The translations under genes and the position numbers were made by a program. From positions 62,001-126,000 of the forward strand of contig PERL01000001.1 in the NCBI GenBank assembly GCA_002928735.1: a stretch of DNA of 64,000 nt, in the 5' to 3' direction. How positions within the stretch are numbered: the stretch's first letter is position 1; every line of letters begins with the position of its first letter. Positions 11,820 to 20,900 of this stretch are shown in pieces. Under the pieces are notes generated by a model, which made no database searches, was not told the origin of the DNA, and saw nothing but the letters and a program-made list of their open reading frames with translations. The stretch comes from Hyphomicrobium sp. (GTDB taxonomy: Bacteria; Pseudomonadota; Alphaproteobacteria; Rhizobiales; Hyphomicrobiaceae).

Positions 11820-12248
11820 TCAGCCCCCCAGCACATGCCGCACGAGATATACTGTCACGGCAGCCGTCGCCATGAACGTTCCCGTCGCCACAATCGAGCG
11901 CGCCGACATCCGCGACAAGCCGCACACGCCATGCCCGCTCGTGCAACCGCTTCCCAGAATGGAACCGAAGCCGACGAGCAGACCCGCCACGGCAAGAACC
12001 GGCAAATTCTCACCAACCGTTTGCGGCACACCTGCACCCGTCACACCCGAATACACCAACGGCGCCGCAACAAGTCCGGCGGTAAACGCCAGCGCTTCCA
12101 AAGCGCGGCCATTCGGATCGGGCATGATCGCCCGCCGGATAATTCCCGCGATGCCCGCGATCCGGCCCGAAAACAACATCAGCAACACCGACGAGAGGCC
12201 AAGCAGTGCGCCTCCCGCCAACGAAGAAAGTGGAGTGAATTCCGTCAT
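11820..12248 (-). CDS. YeeE/YedE family transporter, first half
   Basis: I chose ATG 12248 (MTEFTPLSSLAGG...) because it has an AGGTAGGA-like site upstream and matches the usual family start; the frame is open to 12311. The 142-residue protein has several membrane helices and the cysteine-bearing motif GSGCTSGHGVCGLSRMS, the hallmark of YeeE/YedE sulfur-transport proteins. With the downstream DUF6691 gene it forms a two-gene unit equivalent to one full-length YeeE/YedE. In many proteobacteria such pairs sit beside a persulfide dioxygenase or a BigR/ArsR regulator, and neither is present here. Confidence 0.87.
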   Translation of the reverse strand: MTEFTPLSSLAGGALLGLSSVLLMLFSGRIAGIAGIIRRAIMPDPNGRALEALAFTAGLVAAPLVYSGVTGAGVPQTVGENLPVLAVAGLLVGFGSILGSGCTSGHGVCGLSRMSARSIVATGTFMATAAVTVYLVRHVLGG

Positions 12249-12395
12249 GATCGCGCGTCCTACCTCGCCCTCGTGCCGCTGGCATGCGGCCTGCGATTGC
12301 GGTCGCTTCATACATGAGCGTTATCCAAGTAAGCAAGATCAACCCGTGGGAGGATGCAATCGCAAACTCCCCCGGCCCAGATTCCCATCTGGCCG

Positions 12396-13619
12396 CTATT
12401 CCATCGCGAGGATGAAGTTCCGAACGACGGGATAGATCTCGTTTTCCCACCGCTTTCCGTTGAACGTGCCGTAGTGGCCCACGTTCGCCTGCAGATGATG
12501 CCGCTTCAGATGCGGCCTCAGCGACGAACACAGTTCGTGCGCCGCCGCCGTCTGGCCGAGCGCGCAGATGTCGTCACGCCCGCCCTCCACCGTGAGCAGA
12601 GCCGTCCGCGTGATCTTTGCCGGATCAACCTTGCGCCCGCGGTACGTGAAATTCCCCGTCGCCAGATCCGCCCGCTGGAAGATCCGGTCGATCGTCTCGA
12701 TGTAGAATTCCTCCGTCAGATCGAGCACGGCGAAATACTCGTCGTAGAAATCCTTGATCTTCTTAGCCTCCGCCACCTCGCCCTTCGCCAGATGCTCATA
12801 AAGCTTCTGATGCTGCGACCGATGCCGCTCCATGTTCATCGCGATGAACGCCGTGAGCTGGATGAACCCCGGATACACCTTCCGCCCCGCACCATTGAAC
12901 CGCTGCGGCACGCGCGAAATCACCATCCGCTTGAACCAAGAGAGCGGCTTCTGCATCGCGAGTTTGTTGACCGCCGTCGGGCTTTCCCGGGTATCGATCG
13001 GCCCCGCCATCAGCGTCATGGTCCGCGGCGTCGCCGGATGCTTGTCCTCCGACATCACGGAGACGGCAACCAGCGCCTGCACGCACGGCTGGCACACGGC
13101 CAGAATGTGCGCTCCCGGCCCAATCTCTTCCAAGAACGTAATCACATACTCGCAGTAGTCTTCCACCCCGAACGGCCCGGCCGACACGGGTACATCCCGC
13201 GCATTTACCCAGTCGGTGATGTAAACATCATGATCCCGCAACAGCGTCGCGCACGTCTTGGCCAGCAGCGTCGCAAAATGCCCCGACAGCGGCGCAATCA
13301 CGAGAACCTTCGGCTGCGGCGTATCCACGTCCTTCTTGAAGTGGAGCAGATTGCCAAACGGCAATCGCAACGCCACCTCTTCCGTCACCGGCACATCGCG
13401 GTTTCCGACCCGCACGCTTGTGATACCGAATTCCGGCCGCGCATGCGTCAGCGAAAAACGCGACACCATCTCCATGCTGGCATCAAATGCACGCCGGGTA
13501 TCCGAGACCATCGGCCACGAGCCATAGCCATTCACCGGCCCAGCATTCGTCAGCAACCGCGCGGCATTGCGAAAAACCGCAATCATGTCGTCTTGGAACT
13601 GGTAGGCATCATAAAGCAT
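12396..13619 (-). CDS. phaZ: Intracellular polyhydroxyalkanoate depolymerase
   Basis: The start at ATG 13619 (MLYDAYQFQDDM) fits this family, whose members begin MLYxxYE/Q; an upstream ATG at 13655 is less likely. The 407-residue alpha/beta hydrolase has the cysteine nucleophile motif AVCQPCVQ (intracellular PHB depolymerases use Cys where lipases use Ser). It ends with a typical HYGTFNGKRWENEIYPVVRNFI region containing the catalytic His. It releases 3-hydroxybutyrate from storage granules. No phaC or phasin gene is adjacent. The gene is transcribed divergently from the GST gene. Confidence 0.93.
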   Translation of the reverse strand: MLYDAYQFQDDMIAVFRNAARLLTNAGPVNGYGSWPMVSDTRRAFDASMEMVSRFSLTHARPEFGITSVRVGNRDVPVTEEVALRLPFGNLLHFKKDVDTPQPKVLVIAPLSGHFATLLAKTCATLLRDHDVYITDWVNARDVPVSAGPFGVEDYCEYVITFLEEIGPGAHILAVCQPCVQALVAVSVMSEDKHPATPRTMTLMAGPIDTRESPTAVNKLAMQKPLSWFKRMVISRVPQRFNGAGRKVYPGFIQLTAFIAMNMERHRSQHQKLYEHLAKGEVAEAKKIKDFYDEYFAVLDLTEEFYIETIDRIFQRADLATGNFTYRGRKVDPAKITRTALLTVEGGRDDICALGQTAAAHELCSSLRPHLKRHHLQANVGHYGTFNGKRWENEIYPVVRNFILAME

Positions 13620-13729
13620 GTTTCGAATTCCGTTAGGCGCGACGCCGCATTCCAAATCAAATGAAAAGCTAGTGTATTATCTCGAAGGCCGCGAGGGACT
13701 TCTGAGCGCAGCAACAACGGAATTGAGAA

Positions 13730-14386
13730 ATGCCCAAAGCGACTCTGACAATCTCGTCCAAGAATTACTCATCTTGGTCTCTGCGTGGTTGGTTATTGTG
13801 CAAAATGGCCGGCCTTGATTTCGACGAACAACCCGTCGCGCTCGACGATAGCAATGCACGGCGCGAGCTCTTGCTCCTCACACCCTCTGTTCTGGTTCCA
13901 CGATTGACCCATCGCGACGTCACCGTGTGGGATACGCTCGCCATCGCAGAATACTTAAATGAAATCCAGCCAGACGCCGGCCTTCTTCCGGCCGATCGCG
14001 CCGTCCGCGCCCACTGCCGCGCTGTTTCCGGCGAAATGCATTCGGGCTTCTACAATCTGCGCTCTGCCCTTCCGATGAACCTGAAAGCACGCCACACCAA
14101 TTTCAAAGTCTTCTCCGGCGCCCGACCCGATATCGAGCGCATCAAGGAAATCTGGACGGAATGCCTCGAAAAATATGGCGGCCCTTATCTATTCGGCAAA
14201 ACGCCGACACTCGCGGACGCCATGTACGCCCCCGTTTGCACGCGCTTTCGCACCTATAGTGTCGCCCTGCCGCCCGCCCTCCAGGCCTATTGCGAAACCA
14301 TCTTAGCTTGGCCCCTCCTGCAAGAATGGACCGACGGTGCCGTATTCGAAGCTGACGAAATCGACGAACTCGAAGTCGAATTCTAG
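13730..14386 (+). CDS. Glutathione S-transferase family protein
   Basis: The 218-residue protein begins LTISSKNYSSWSLRGWLLCKMAGLDFDE, the thioredoxin-like N-terminal domain of the GST family with a serine-rich active-site region (SSKNYSSWSLR). It then has VPRLTHRDVTVWDTLAIAEYLNE, carrying the glutathione gamma-glutamyl contact, here DT instead of ES. A helical GST C-terminal domain follows. It resembles the alphaproteobacterial subgroup annotated simply as glutathione S-transferase. The substrate is unknown. It is divergent from phaZ and convergent with glnII, and the terminator at 14404-14437 lies between. Confidence 0.88.
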   Translation: MPKATLTISSKNYSSWSLRGWLLCKMAGLDFDEQPVALDDSNARRELLLLTPSVLVPRLTHRDVTVWDTLAIAEYLNEIQPDAGLLPADRAVRAHCRAVSGEMHSGFYNLRSALPMNLKARHTNFKVFSGARPDIERIKEIWTECLEKYGGPYLFGKTPTLADAMYAPVCTRFRTYSVALPPALQAYCETILAWPLLQEWTDGAVFEADEIDELEVEF

Positions 14387-14403
14387 TTTCACCAATGACC
14401 GCG

Positions 14404-14437
14404 AAATAAAAAAGGGCGCCGGTTGCAGCCGGCGCCC
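14404..14437 (-). terminator. Intrinsic terminator of glnII
   Basis: A 9-bp GC-rich perfect stem (14414-14422 with 14429-14437) with a 6-nt loop is followed, read on the minus strand, by a T-run (complement of 14404-14413). It sits 30 bases after the glnII stop. Read on the plus strand it has only a weak T-tract (CTCTTC), so it may also slow GST transcripts. Confidence 0.85.
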
Positions 14438-14465
14438 TCTTCATATGCGAACGATACGGTCCTGA

Positions 14466-15500
14466 TTAGGCCGCAGCAGCAGCCGCCAGCGGCACTTCCG
14501 AAACCGTCTTCAGCACCTGCGAAGCGATCTGGTAGGGGTCACCCTGTGAGTTCGGACGGCGGTCCTCCAGGTAGCCCTTGTAGCCGTTGTTCACGAACGA
14601 GTGCGGCACGCGGATCGAAGCACCGCGATCGGCCACGCCGTAGCTGAACTTGTTCCAAGGAGCCGTCTCGTGCTTGCCGGTCAGGCGCAAGTGGTTGTCC
14701 GGGCCGTACACGTCGATGTGCTCTTTCCAGTTCTTGGCGAACGCGGCCATGAGCTTTTCGAAGTAGTCCTTGCCGCCAACTTCGCGCATGAACTTGGTCG
14801 AGAAGTTGCAATGCATGCCCGAGCCGTTCCAGTCGGTGTCGCCGAGCGGCTTGCAGTGATACTCGACGTCGACGCCGTGCTTCTCGCACAGACGCTCGAG
14901 CAGATAGCGCGCCATCCAGATTTCGTCGGCAGCCCGCTTCGAGCCCTTGCCGAACACCTGGAATTCCCACTGGCCCTTCGCGACTTCCGCGTTGATGCCC
15001 TCGTGGTTGATGCCGGCGGCGAGGCAGATGTCGAGATGTTCTTCCACGATGGCACGTGCGATGTCGCCGACGTTCTTGTAGCCGACGCCCGTGTAGTAGG
15101 GACCCTGCGGCGGCGGATAGCCGTTGGCGGGGAAGCCCAGCGGACGGCCGTCCTTATAGAGGAAGTACTCCTGCTCGAAACCGAACCAGGCATCCGAGTC
15201 GTCGAGAATGGTGGCGCGCTTGTTCGACGCGTGCGGCGTCACACCGTCAGGCATCATGACTTCGCACATGACGAGCACGCCGTTGGTGCGCACCGGATCT
15301 GGGAAATGGCGGACCGGCTTCAGCACGCAGTCCGAGCTATGTCCTTCGGCCTGCATGGTGGACGAACCGTCGAAGCCCCAGAGCGGAAGCTGCTCGAAAT
15401 CGGGGAACGCGCTGAACTCGCGGATCATGGTCTTGCCACGCAGGTTCGGCACCGGCGTATAACCGTCGAGCCAGATGTACTCGAGCTTATACTTCGTCAT
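14466..15500 (-). CDS. glnII: Glutamine synthetase II (eukaryotic-type)
   Basis: The 344-residue length and sequence (LEYIWLDGYTPVPNLRGKT, PLWGFDGSSTMQAEG, GINHEGINAEVAKGQWEFQ, GSGMHCNFSTKFMR) are those of GSII. This is the octameric or decameric heat-labile glutamine synthetase found in rhizobia and eukaryotes, not the dodecameric GlnA. It makes glutamine from glutamate, ammonium and ATP. GSII is not controlled by the adenylylation site of GlnA. A clear AGGAGAGA ribosome-binding site precedes ATG 15500. In rhizobia glnII is NtrC/sigma-54 dependent, and a weak candidate promoter lies at 15543-15557. The divergent small gene at 16007 looks like gstI, a translational inhibitor of glnII. Confidence 0.97.
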   Translation of the reverse strand: MTKYKLEYIWLDGYTPVPNLRGKTMIREFSAFPDFEQLPLWGFDGSSTMQAEGHSSDCVLKPVRHFPDPVRTNGVLVMCEVMMPDGVTPHASNKRATILDDSDAWFGFEQEYFLYKDGRPLGFPANGYPPPQGPYYTGVGYKNVGDIARAIVEEHLDICLAAGINHEGINAEVAKGQWEFQVFGKGSKRAADEIWMARYLLERLCEKHGVDVEYHCKPLGDTDWNGSGMHCNFSTKFMREVGGKDYFEKLMAAFAKNWKEHIDVYGPDNHLRLTGKHETAPWNKFSYGVADRGASIRVPHSFVNNGYKGYLEDRRPNSQGDPYQIASQVLKTVSEVPLAAAAAA

Positions 15501-16006
15501 AGAGGCTCTCTCCTAAGTTTGTGACATCGGCTCCGCGACGCGGCTTTAAGGAGGCCAACGGAGCGGAAAAACTGCGGTTGGCGTTAACAGCACGAAAAAA
15601 AGTTCTGACCAAAAGCCGCATCTCGCAGCCGGATGGGCTGTTGTGTCGTCCGAGGGCAGCCAAGCCTGACCAGTTCCACTTCACGCGCTACAAACGCTTC
15701 ATTCTTCATCACCCCTCCACACGAACGCCCGGCGCCCGGGGATGGAAGGTCCATTTTGGAGCTTGGAGCCATCGGCGGCAGGCGTTGCCGCGAGCAATTT
15801 CGCATTCGACGGGCAGGCACCAGCAGACTGTTCTGCGGCCCGGATGCTACCCAGACAGGCACGTCTGTGCATGCCCATAATTCAGGCAAACACCGATAAA
15901 TATTGGGCAATTAGGTGAAATCACATGCAGATCGTGCTAGATTTGGCATCCGGAACAATGCGCCGCACCGCTGCGTTTTGCTTCGGATACCTGAAAGGAG
16001 GCAACG
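15501..16006. other. Long divergent intergenic region between glnII and the gstI-like gene
   Basis: About 500 bases carry no convincing coding region; the frames open here are short and lack family character. Divergent promoters must lie here. A sequence with GG-N10-GC spacing (minus strand, TGGCCTCCTTAAAGC, 15543-15557) is a possible but imperfect sigma-54 promoter for glnII; its -12 box reads AAGC instead of TTGC. A second GG-N10-GC match at 15664-15678 (TGGAAC...GGC) is equally weak. The plus-strand gene at 16007 has a clear GAAAGGAGG site. Confidence 0.4.
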
Positions 16007-16210
16007 ATGACCCAAAGTCTCAGTCGCCAGTCTGCCGAAATCATCCCCTTCCCCGGCCGCACCCGCGCACCGGTTTATGGGATCGACACCCGTGCCCTCG
16101 AGGCCGAGGCCGCCAAGTACCGCTCGGCGGTGGACACCACAGGCTGGTATCACGAAGAAGCCATCGAAGACGACGTCGACCACACCTGCCATAAGGCGTG
16201 GCGCACCTAA
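16007..16210 (+). CDS. DUF2735 / GstI-like small protein divergent from glnII
   Basis: A 67-residue protein has a strong ribosome-binding site (GAAAGGAGGCAACG before ATG). The N-terminal SAEIIPFPGRTR and the later TGWYHEEAIEDD match the two conserved blocks (xxIIxFPxRxR and WYHExAI) of the DUF2735 family of Hyphomicrobiales. In Rhizobium leguminosarum a 63-residue protein, GstI, is encoded upstream of and divergently from glnII and inhibits GSII translation. The position, size and orientation here are the same. I infer that this is the GstI equivalent; I could not align the two proteins. A terminator follows immediately. Confidence 0.72.
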   Translation: MTQSLSRQSAEIIPFPGRTRAPVYGIDTRALEAEAAKYRSAVDTTGWYHEEAIEDDVDHTCHKAWRT

Positions 16211-16222
16211 CTCACGCGGCAT

Positions 16223-16259
16223 GGGCGACCGCCACCACGGCGGCGCCCGCCCCTTTTTT
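16223..16259 (+). terminator. Intrinsic terminator of the gstI-like gene
   Basis: A GC-rich stem with one bulged A (GGGCG-A-CCGCC at 16223-16233 pairing with GGCGGCGCCC at 16239-16248) is followed by a TTTTTT run at 16254-16259. It is 13 bases after the stop codon and separates the small gene from the convergent DUF2779 gene. Confidence 0.75.
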
Positions 16260-16267
16260 CCTGCCGT

Positions 16268-17779
16268 TCAACCAGTTTTGAGCGCCGGTTCCGTCTCGCG
16301 TTGCAACGCCCGCCAGATTTCCAGCATCGCCCGTGAATCCAGCCCGCAGTAGACGAGCAGGTCGGCCCGGATTTTGGCGGCCTCCTCTGCGCTGACCTGC
16401 CCCGTCACCGCCTCGTTCCAACGGATCGATGCAGTCCCCCCTTCCTGGATCGCCAGATCCTTGTAGGAAAACCCCGGCACCAGAACCGGCAGCACATATT
16501 TGATTGACGTTCGCCCGAGAAATCCGGGATGGACGTAAGACTGCTGCGAAAACACCTCCATCAGGTCGACAACCCGCACATCCACATCCGCCAGCCAATC
16601 GGCATAGTCCGGGTTGCGATCGGCAAGCTTGTCGTTGATCCCGCGCTCGAAGCCTTGATTCCACACCACGATCGACCCGCGCTCCGGCAGCCCCGCCTTC
16701 AGCGCCTCCAGAAAAGCCACATCCGGCTTGTCCGCGCTCCCGTGCAAAAACTCGTAGTGTTCGAACTCGCCATCTGGCGCGACGACGACATCAAGCGAGA
16801 ACTGAAACGGAATGTGGTGAAACGGCCCGTACCCATCGAACCGCGGCACACCCGCCGCGAACGTCTCATAGTCGAGAAACGAGATCGGATATTTGAGCGC
16901 CGCAAGAAAGTCGGCCACGTCTTCGTAAGCAACGGCCGCCCGGCCCGTCTTTGCCGCCCGCACCTGATTAGCCTGCGCCGCAGAGAGCTTTACGTCGTCT
17001 GGCACATCGTCGATCCTGAGAATGCCCCGCTCCAAAAGATCGGGTAGCTTCTTCTTCGACGCCCCGATGCGCGTGATGTCGTGCACGCTGTAAGCTGGCA
17101 CATCGGGATTGTGGACGGCGAACGTCCGGCAGTGCTGCGCACGCGCCTTCTCAAAGCACCCACACGGCCCCGCCGGCTGATCGGCAAGCGAGAGATCGTC
17201 GTGCGCGGCATCCATCTCAGCCGCGATGTCGTCACGCAACGCCGTCACGGCGTCCGTAAAATCCTCGCGCGTAAAAAGCTGATCGAGATCGAGGTCGCCG
17301 TCGCGCACATAGTCGCCGTTGAGCCGCACAAGATATAGCCGCCCAACCGGCACACCCACGCGCCGCAACACCTCCACCTGAAACCCGATGTCCCAACGGT
17401 ACCGCTCGTCCTCCGCCCGCGTATTGCCCGCGCTCGTCGAGCCTTTCACCTCATAAATGTCGTACGCCCCGCTATCCCCGTTCCATACGAGTATATCGCA
17501 TGCGGTCGTGAACTGCTCCGTCTCGAACACCGGCTGGTAGAGCACCGCGGTCTGCGCGTCGACGAGGGCTGCCGTCTCCGCCGCCGCCTTGCGCGGCACC
17601 ATCACACCGCCGGGAAAGACCCCCCGCGCCAGCATGTCGACTTCGTTGCCGCCATCGATGATGGATTGGTCAAAATCAGTCAGCGGCACCGCGTTGTAGA
17701 TCGCCGGCCGGTGGATTTTCATCCACGCGTCGTGCCGGCAGTCCCGCCACACCATAAAATTGGTCTTGCTGAGCTTCAT
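16268..17779 (-). CDS. DUF2779 protein: Cas4-like iron-sulfur nuclease joined to a DEDD exonuclease
   Basis: I chose ATG 17779 (MKLSKTNFMVWRDC) because the family starts this way; the frame is open to 17860. In the 503-residue protein the first half has a PD-(D/E)XK core with D95 (CDILVWN) and E110-V-K112 (YEVKG). C14 lies before the core, with C206, C208 and C217 after it (PCGCFEKARAQHC). That is the one-plus-three cysteine layout of Cas4/AddB-type 4Fe-4S nucleases. The second half has DEDD exonuclease motifs: D303/E305 in SFLDYETF, N374 in VVWNQGFE, D405 and D481 in YCGLDSRAM. DUF2779 proteins have no settled function. No CRISPR array or cas genes are nearby. Confidence 0.85.
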   Translation of the reverse strand: MKLSKTNFMVWRDCRHDAWMKIHRPAIYNAVPLTDFDQSIIDGGNEVDMLARGVFPGGVMVPRKAAAETAALVDAQTAVLYQPVFETEQFTTACDILVWNGDSGAYDIYEVKGSTSAGNTRAEDERYRWDIGFQVEVLRRVGVPVGRLYLVRLNGDYVRDGDLDLDQLFTREDFTDAVTALRDDIAAEMDAAHDDLSLADQPAGPCGCFEKARAQHCRTFAVHNPDVPAYSVHDITRIGASKKKLPDLLERGILRIDDVPDDVKLSAAQANQVRAAKTGRAAVAYEDVADFLAALKYPISFLDYETFAAGVPRFDGYGPFHHIPFQFSLDVVVAPDGEFEHYEFLHGSADKPDVAFLEALKAGLPERGSIVVWNQGFERGINDKLADRNPDYADWLADVDVRVVDLMEVFSQQSYVHPGFLGRTSIKYVLPVLVPGFSYKDLAIQEGGTASIRWNEAVTGQVSAEEAAKIRADLLVYCGLDSRAMLEIWRALQRETEPALKTG

Positions 17780-17963
17780 CCCCGCCCCCGGCTCCCCATC
17801 GGAAAAGGCCACTATAGCGAAGGACGGCACGCAATCCGTGTCTCCAAGGCGCCTATGCACAGCTGAACCGCCGCCTCTCCGCCGTTCAAATCATTGACAC
17901 AAACCCCATGCGCCCCGGAAACTCAGGGTCAGCCTGCCTCTCGAGCCCCCGGATCGCACACCC

Positions 17964-20900
17964 ATGGTCGTTCTCGCGTATCTCCTCGCCATGCTCGCAG
18001 GCGCGCTCCTCATGTACCTCTGGCTCGATGCATCAAAGGCGGACACCTCGGCGTCTGTTGCAACGGAGGACGCGCCGTCACCCGACACCGCACCCGTTCC
18101 CGCGGCAACGGCCGATGCCTCACTCACCGATCGCATCTTCGCCCTCACCACCAAACTCGATGAGGAAATGCGCATCGCGTCGACACCGGCGGAATTCGCC
18201 TCCAAACCAGGCTTCAGCGAAGTCCGCGCGATGTTGGCCGATCCCGCGACGCCCCTCAAAACCGTTCTCGATCAGGTCTCTTCCGGCAACGCGCTCTTTT
18301 CCTGTCCGGCCTTGGCCGCACTCGCCGAGCGGCCCGACAAAGACCAAGCTGCCGATACGATCCTCGCCGACACGGAAATGCTCGGCGGCTGGCCGCTCCA
18401 CTTCACCCTCAAATATCTCGAACGACTCGACGACCGCCGCGCCGCCGGCGCCATTCTTGGTGCCGTGCGCGATTGGTGGCGCGATGACCTGTTCCACCTG
18501 AACTGCATCCGCCAGCACTTCGACGAACTGGAGCGCTTGGGCGACACGCCCCGCATCGGCGACGACCTCACCGGCCGCCCTCAGGAACAGTTAGCCGCCA
18601 TCACCGACTTCCTGCGCCGTGTGCGCCATCCCTTCGCTATCGCGCTGCTCGAAGACCTCGCCCGCACCAAAGCCGCAAGCATCGACCGCGCCTATCTGCA
18701 AACGCTCGGCCGCTTCTGGAGCGACACCGAAATCGCCGGCCTCGTCGAACCCTACGGTTGGTCCGAGGCCATGGACGCCGTCATGGCCAAGCGCAGCGCC
18801 AACGGCACCCCGCGCGCGCTCCTCGTTAACGGCGAAACCCGCGTCGGCAAATCCTCGCTTCTGAAGCTTCTCGCCAAGCGCCTCGAGCCCGACGGCTGGA
18901 CCGTCTTTGAAGCCGGCAGCGCCGACCTGATGGCCGGACAGCAATTCTTCGGCCAGCTCGAAGCCCGCATTCAAAGGTGCCTGGAAGAACTCTCCGCCAC
19001 CAAAAAAATCATCTGGGTCGTCCCCGATCTCATGCAGCTCGCCAACAGCGGCACGCATCAGGGCCAATCCTCCAGCATCCTCGATCAAATTCTCCCCGCC
19101 CTCAACGCCGGCCGCATAGTGGTGTGGACGGAAGCCTCATCCGCCGCCGCGACTAAACTCTTGCGCCTCCGCCCGTCGCTCAAATCCACGTTCGAAGTAC
19201 TGCGCCTCGAACCCATGGAGCCCGAAGACGCGCTCGAACTCGCCCACCAATTCGCAGCCGACCTGAAAGACAAAACCGGCGTTACCTTCGCCCCCGGCAC
19301 CATCGACACCGCAGCCGCCGCAGCGCGCCAATACCTCGGCGCGTCGAACCTACCCGGCTCACTCATCGATCTGCTGCGCATGAGCGTGGTCGCCGTCGCC
19401 AAAGATCCCAAAGCTGTCATCGCTGATCGCGACATCATCGCCACCATCGCGCAAGTCACCGGCTTGCCCGGCTCCATCATCGACGGCAACGAACGTGTCG
19501 ACCTCGCCGGAGTCCGTGAGTACTTCTCCTCCCGCGTCATCGGTCAGGACGAAGCCGTCGACGCCATCGTCTCCCGCATCGCCATGCTCAAGGCCGGCCT
19601 CACCGACCCCGGCAAGCCCATCGGCGTCTTCCTCTTCGCCGGCCCCACTGGCACCGGTAAAACTGAGCTCGCCAAAACGCTCGCCGAATTCCTCTTCAGT
19701 ACGCCCGAGCGGATGATCCGCCTCGACATGAGCGAATTCCAAACCCCGGAATCGACTGTCAAAATTCTCGGCAGCGCCGACATGGCCGGCTCCGACAGCC
19801 TGATCTCCCTCATCCGCAAGCAGCCCTTCTCCGTCATCCTCCTCGACGAATTCGAGAAGGCCCACCCCAACGTCTGGGACCTCTTCCTGCAGGTCTTCGA
19901 CGACGGCCGGCTCACCGACCAGATGGGCCAAGTCGCCGACTTCCGCTACGCCATCATTATCCTGACCTCCAACCTCGGCGCCACCGCCCACCGCGGTTCT
20001 CGCCTTGGCTTCGCCCCCGGCGAAAGCGCCTACACGCCCGATCAGGTCATGCAGACCATCAGCCAGACCTTCCGACCCGAATTCCAGAACCGCCTCGACA
20101 AGATCATCGTATTCCGCCCGCTTTCGCGCGACCTCATGCGCGGCATCCTCAAAAAGGAACTCGCCCGCGTCCTCGAACGGCGCGGCTTCAAGGATCGCGA
20201 ATGGGCCGTCGAGTGGGAATCCTCCGCCATGGAGTTCCTGCTCGAAAAAGGCTTCACACCCGAGATGGGTGCCCGCCCACTGAAGCGCGCCATCGACCAG
20301 TATCTCATCGCCCCGCTCGCCGCCGCCATTGTCGAAAAGCGCTTTCCCGAAGGCGACCAGTTCGTCTTCGTGCGCAGCGACGGTCGCGCCATCCAAGCCG
20401 AATTCGTCGACCCCGACGCCGACGATGAAACAGGCACATCGCCCACGCTCGAACACACCAACGGCGAAGTCCCGAGCCTGCCCGCCATGATCCTCGCCGC
20501 CGAAGGCAGCGATATAGAAATCGCAGAGTTGGAAGCCCAAACCGAGCAACTGAGCGACCGCCTTGCTTCCCCTGAATGGGAAGCCCTCCGCCTCGACCTC
20601 GCCGAACGCATGGCCGCGCCGGGCTTCTGGTCACATCCATCCCGCTTCGAAACGCTCGCCCGCATCGCCCTCATGGACCGCGTCCGCGCCGCCAACGAAA
20701 CCGTCGATGCCCTGAAAGCGCGAATGGAAAAGGGCGCCGCCCGCAGCGGCCGCTCCTCGCGCGAACTCATCTCGCGCCTCGCTCTGCAAATTTATCTCGT
20801 CGGCGAAGGCATCCGCGACGCCCACGAAACAGCCCCCGTCGAACTCCTTCTTGCCGTCGAACCAGCATTCGACCGCCCCGGCGAAAAGCCCGCTTCCGTC

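Noticed and set aside
19359-20549. A 396-codon minus-strand frame across the AAA+ gene
   Set aside because: It is the glycine/aspartate/glutamate-rich complement of the ClpA/B D2 region on the plus strand, which has full motifs.
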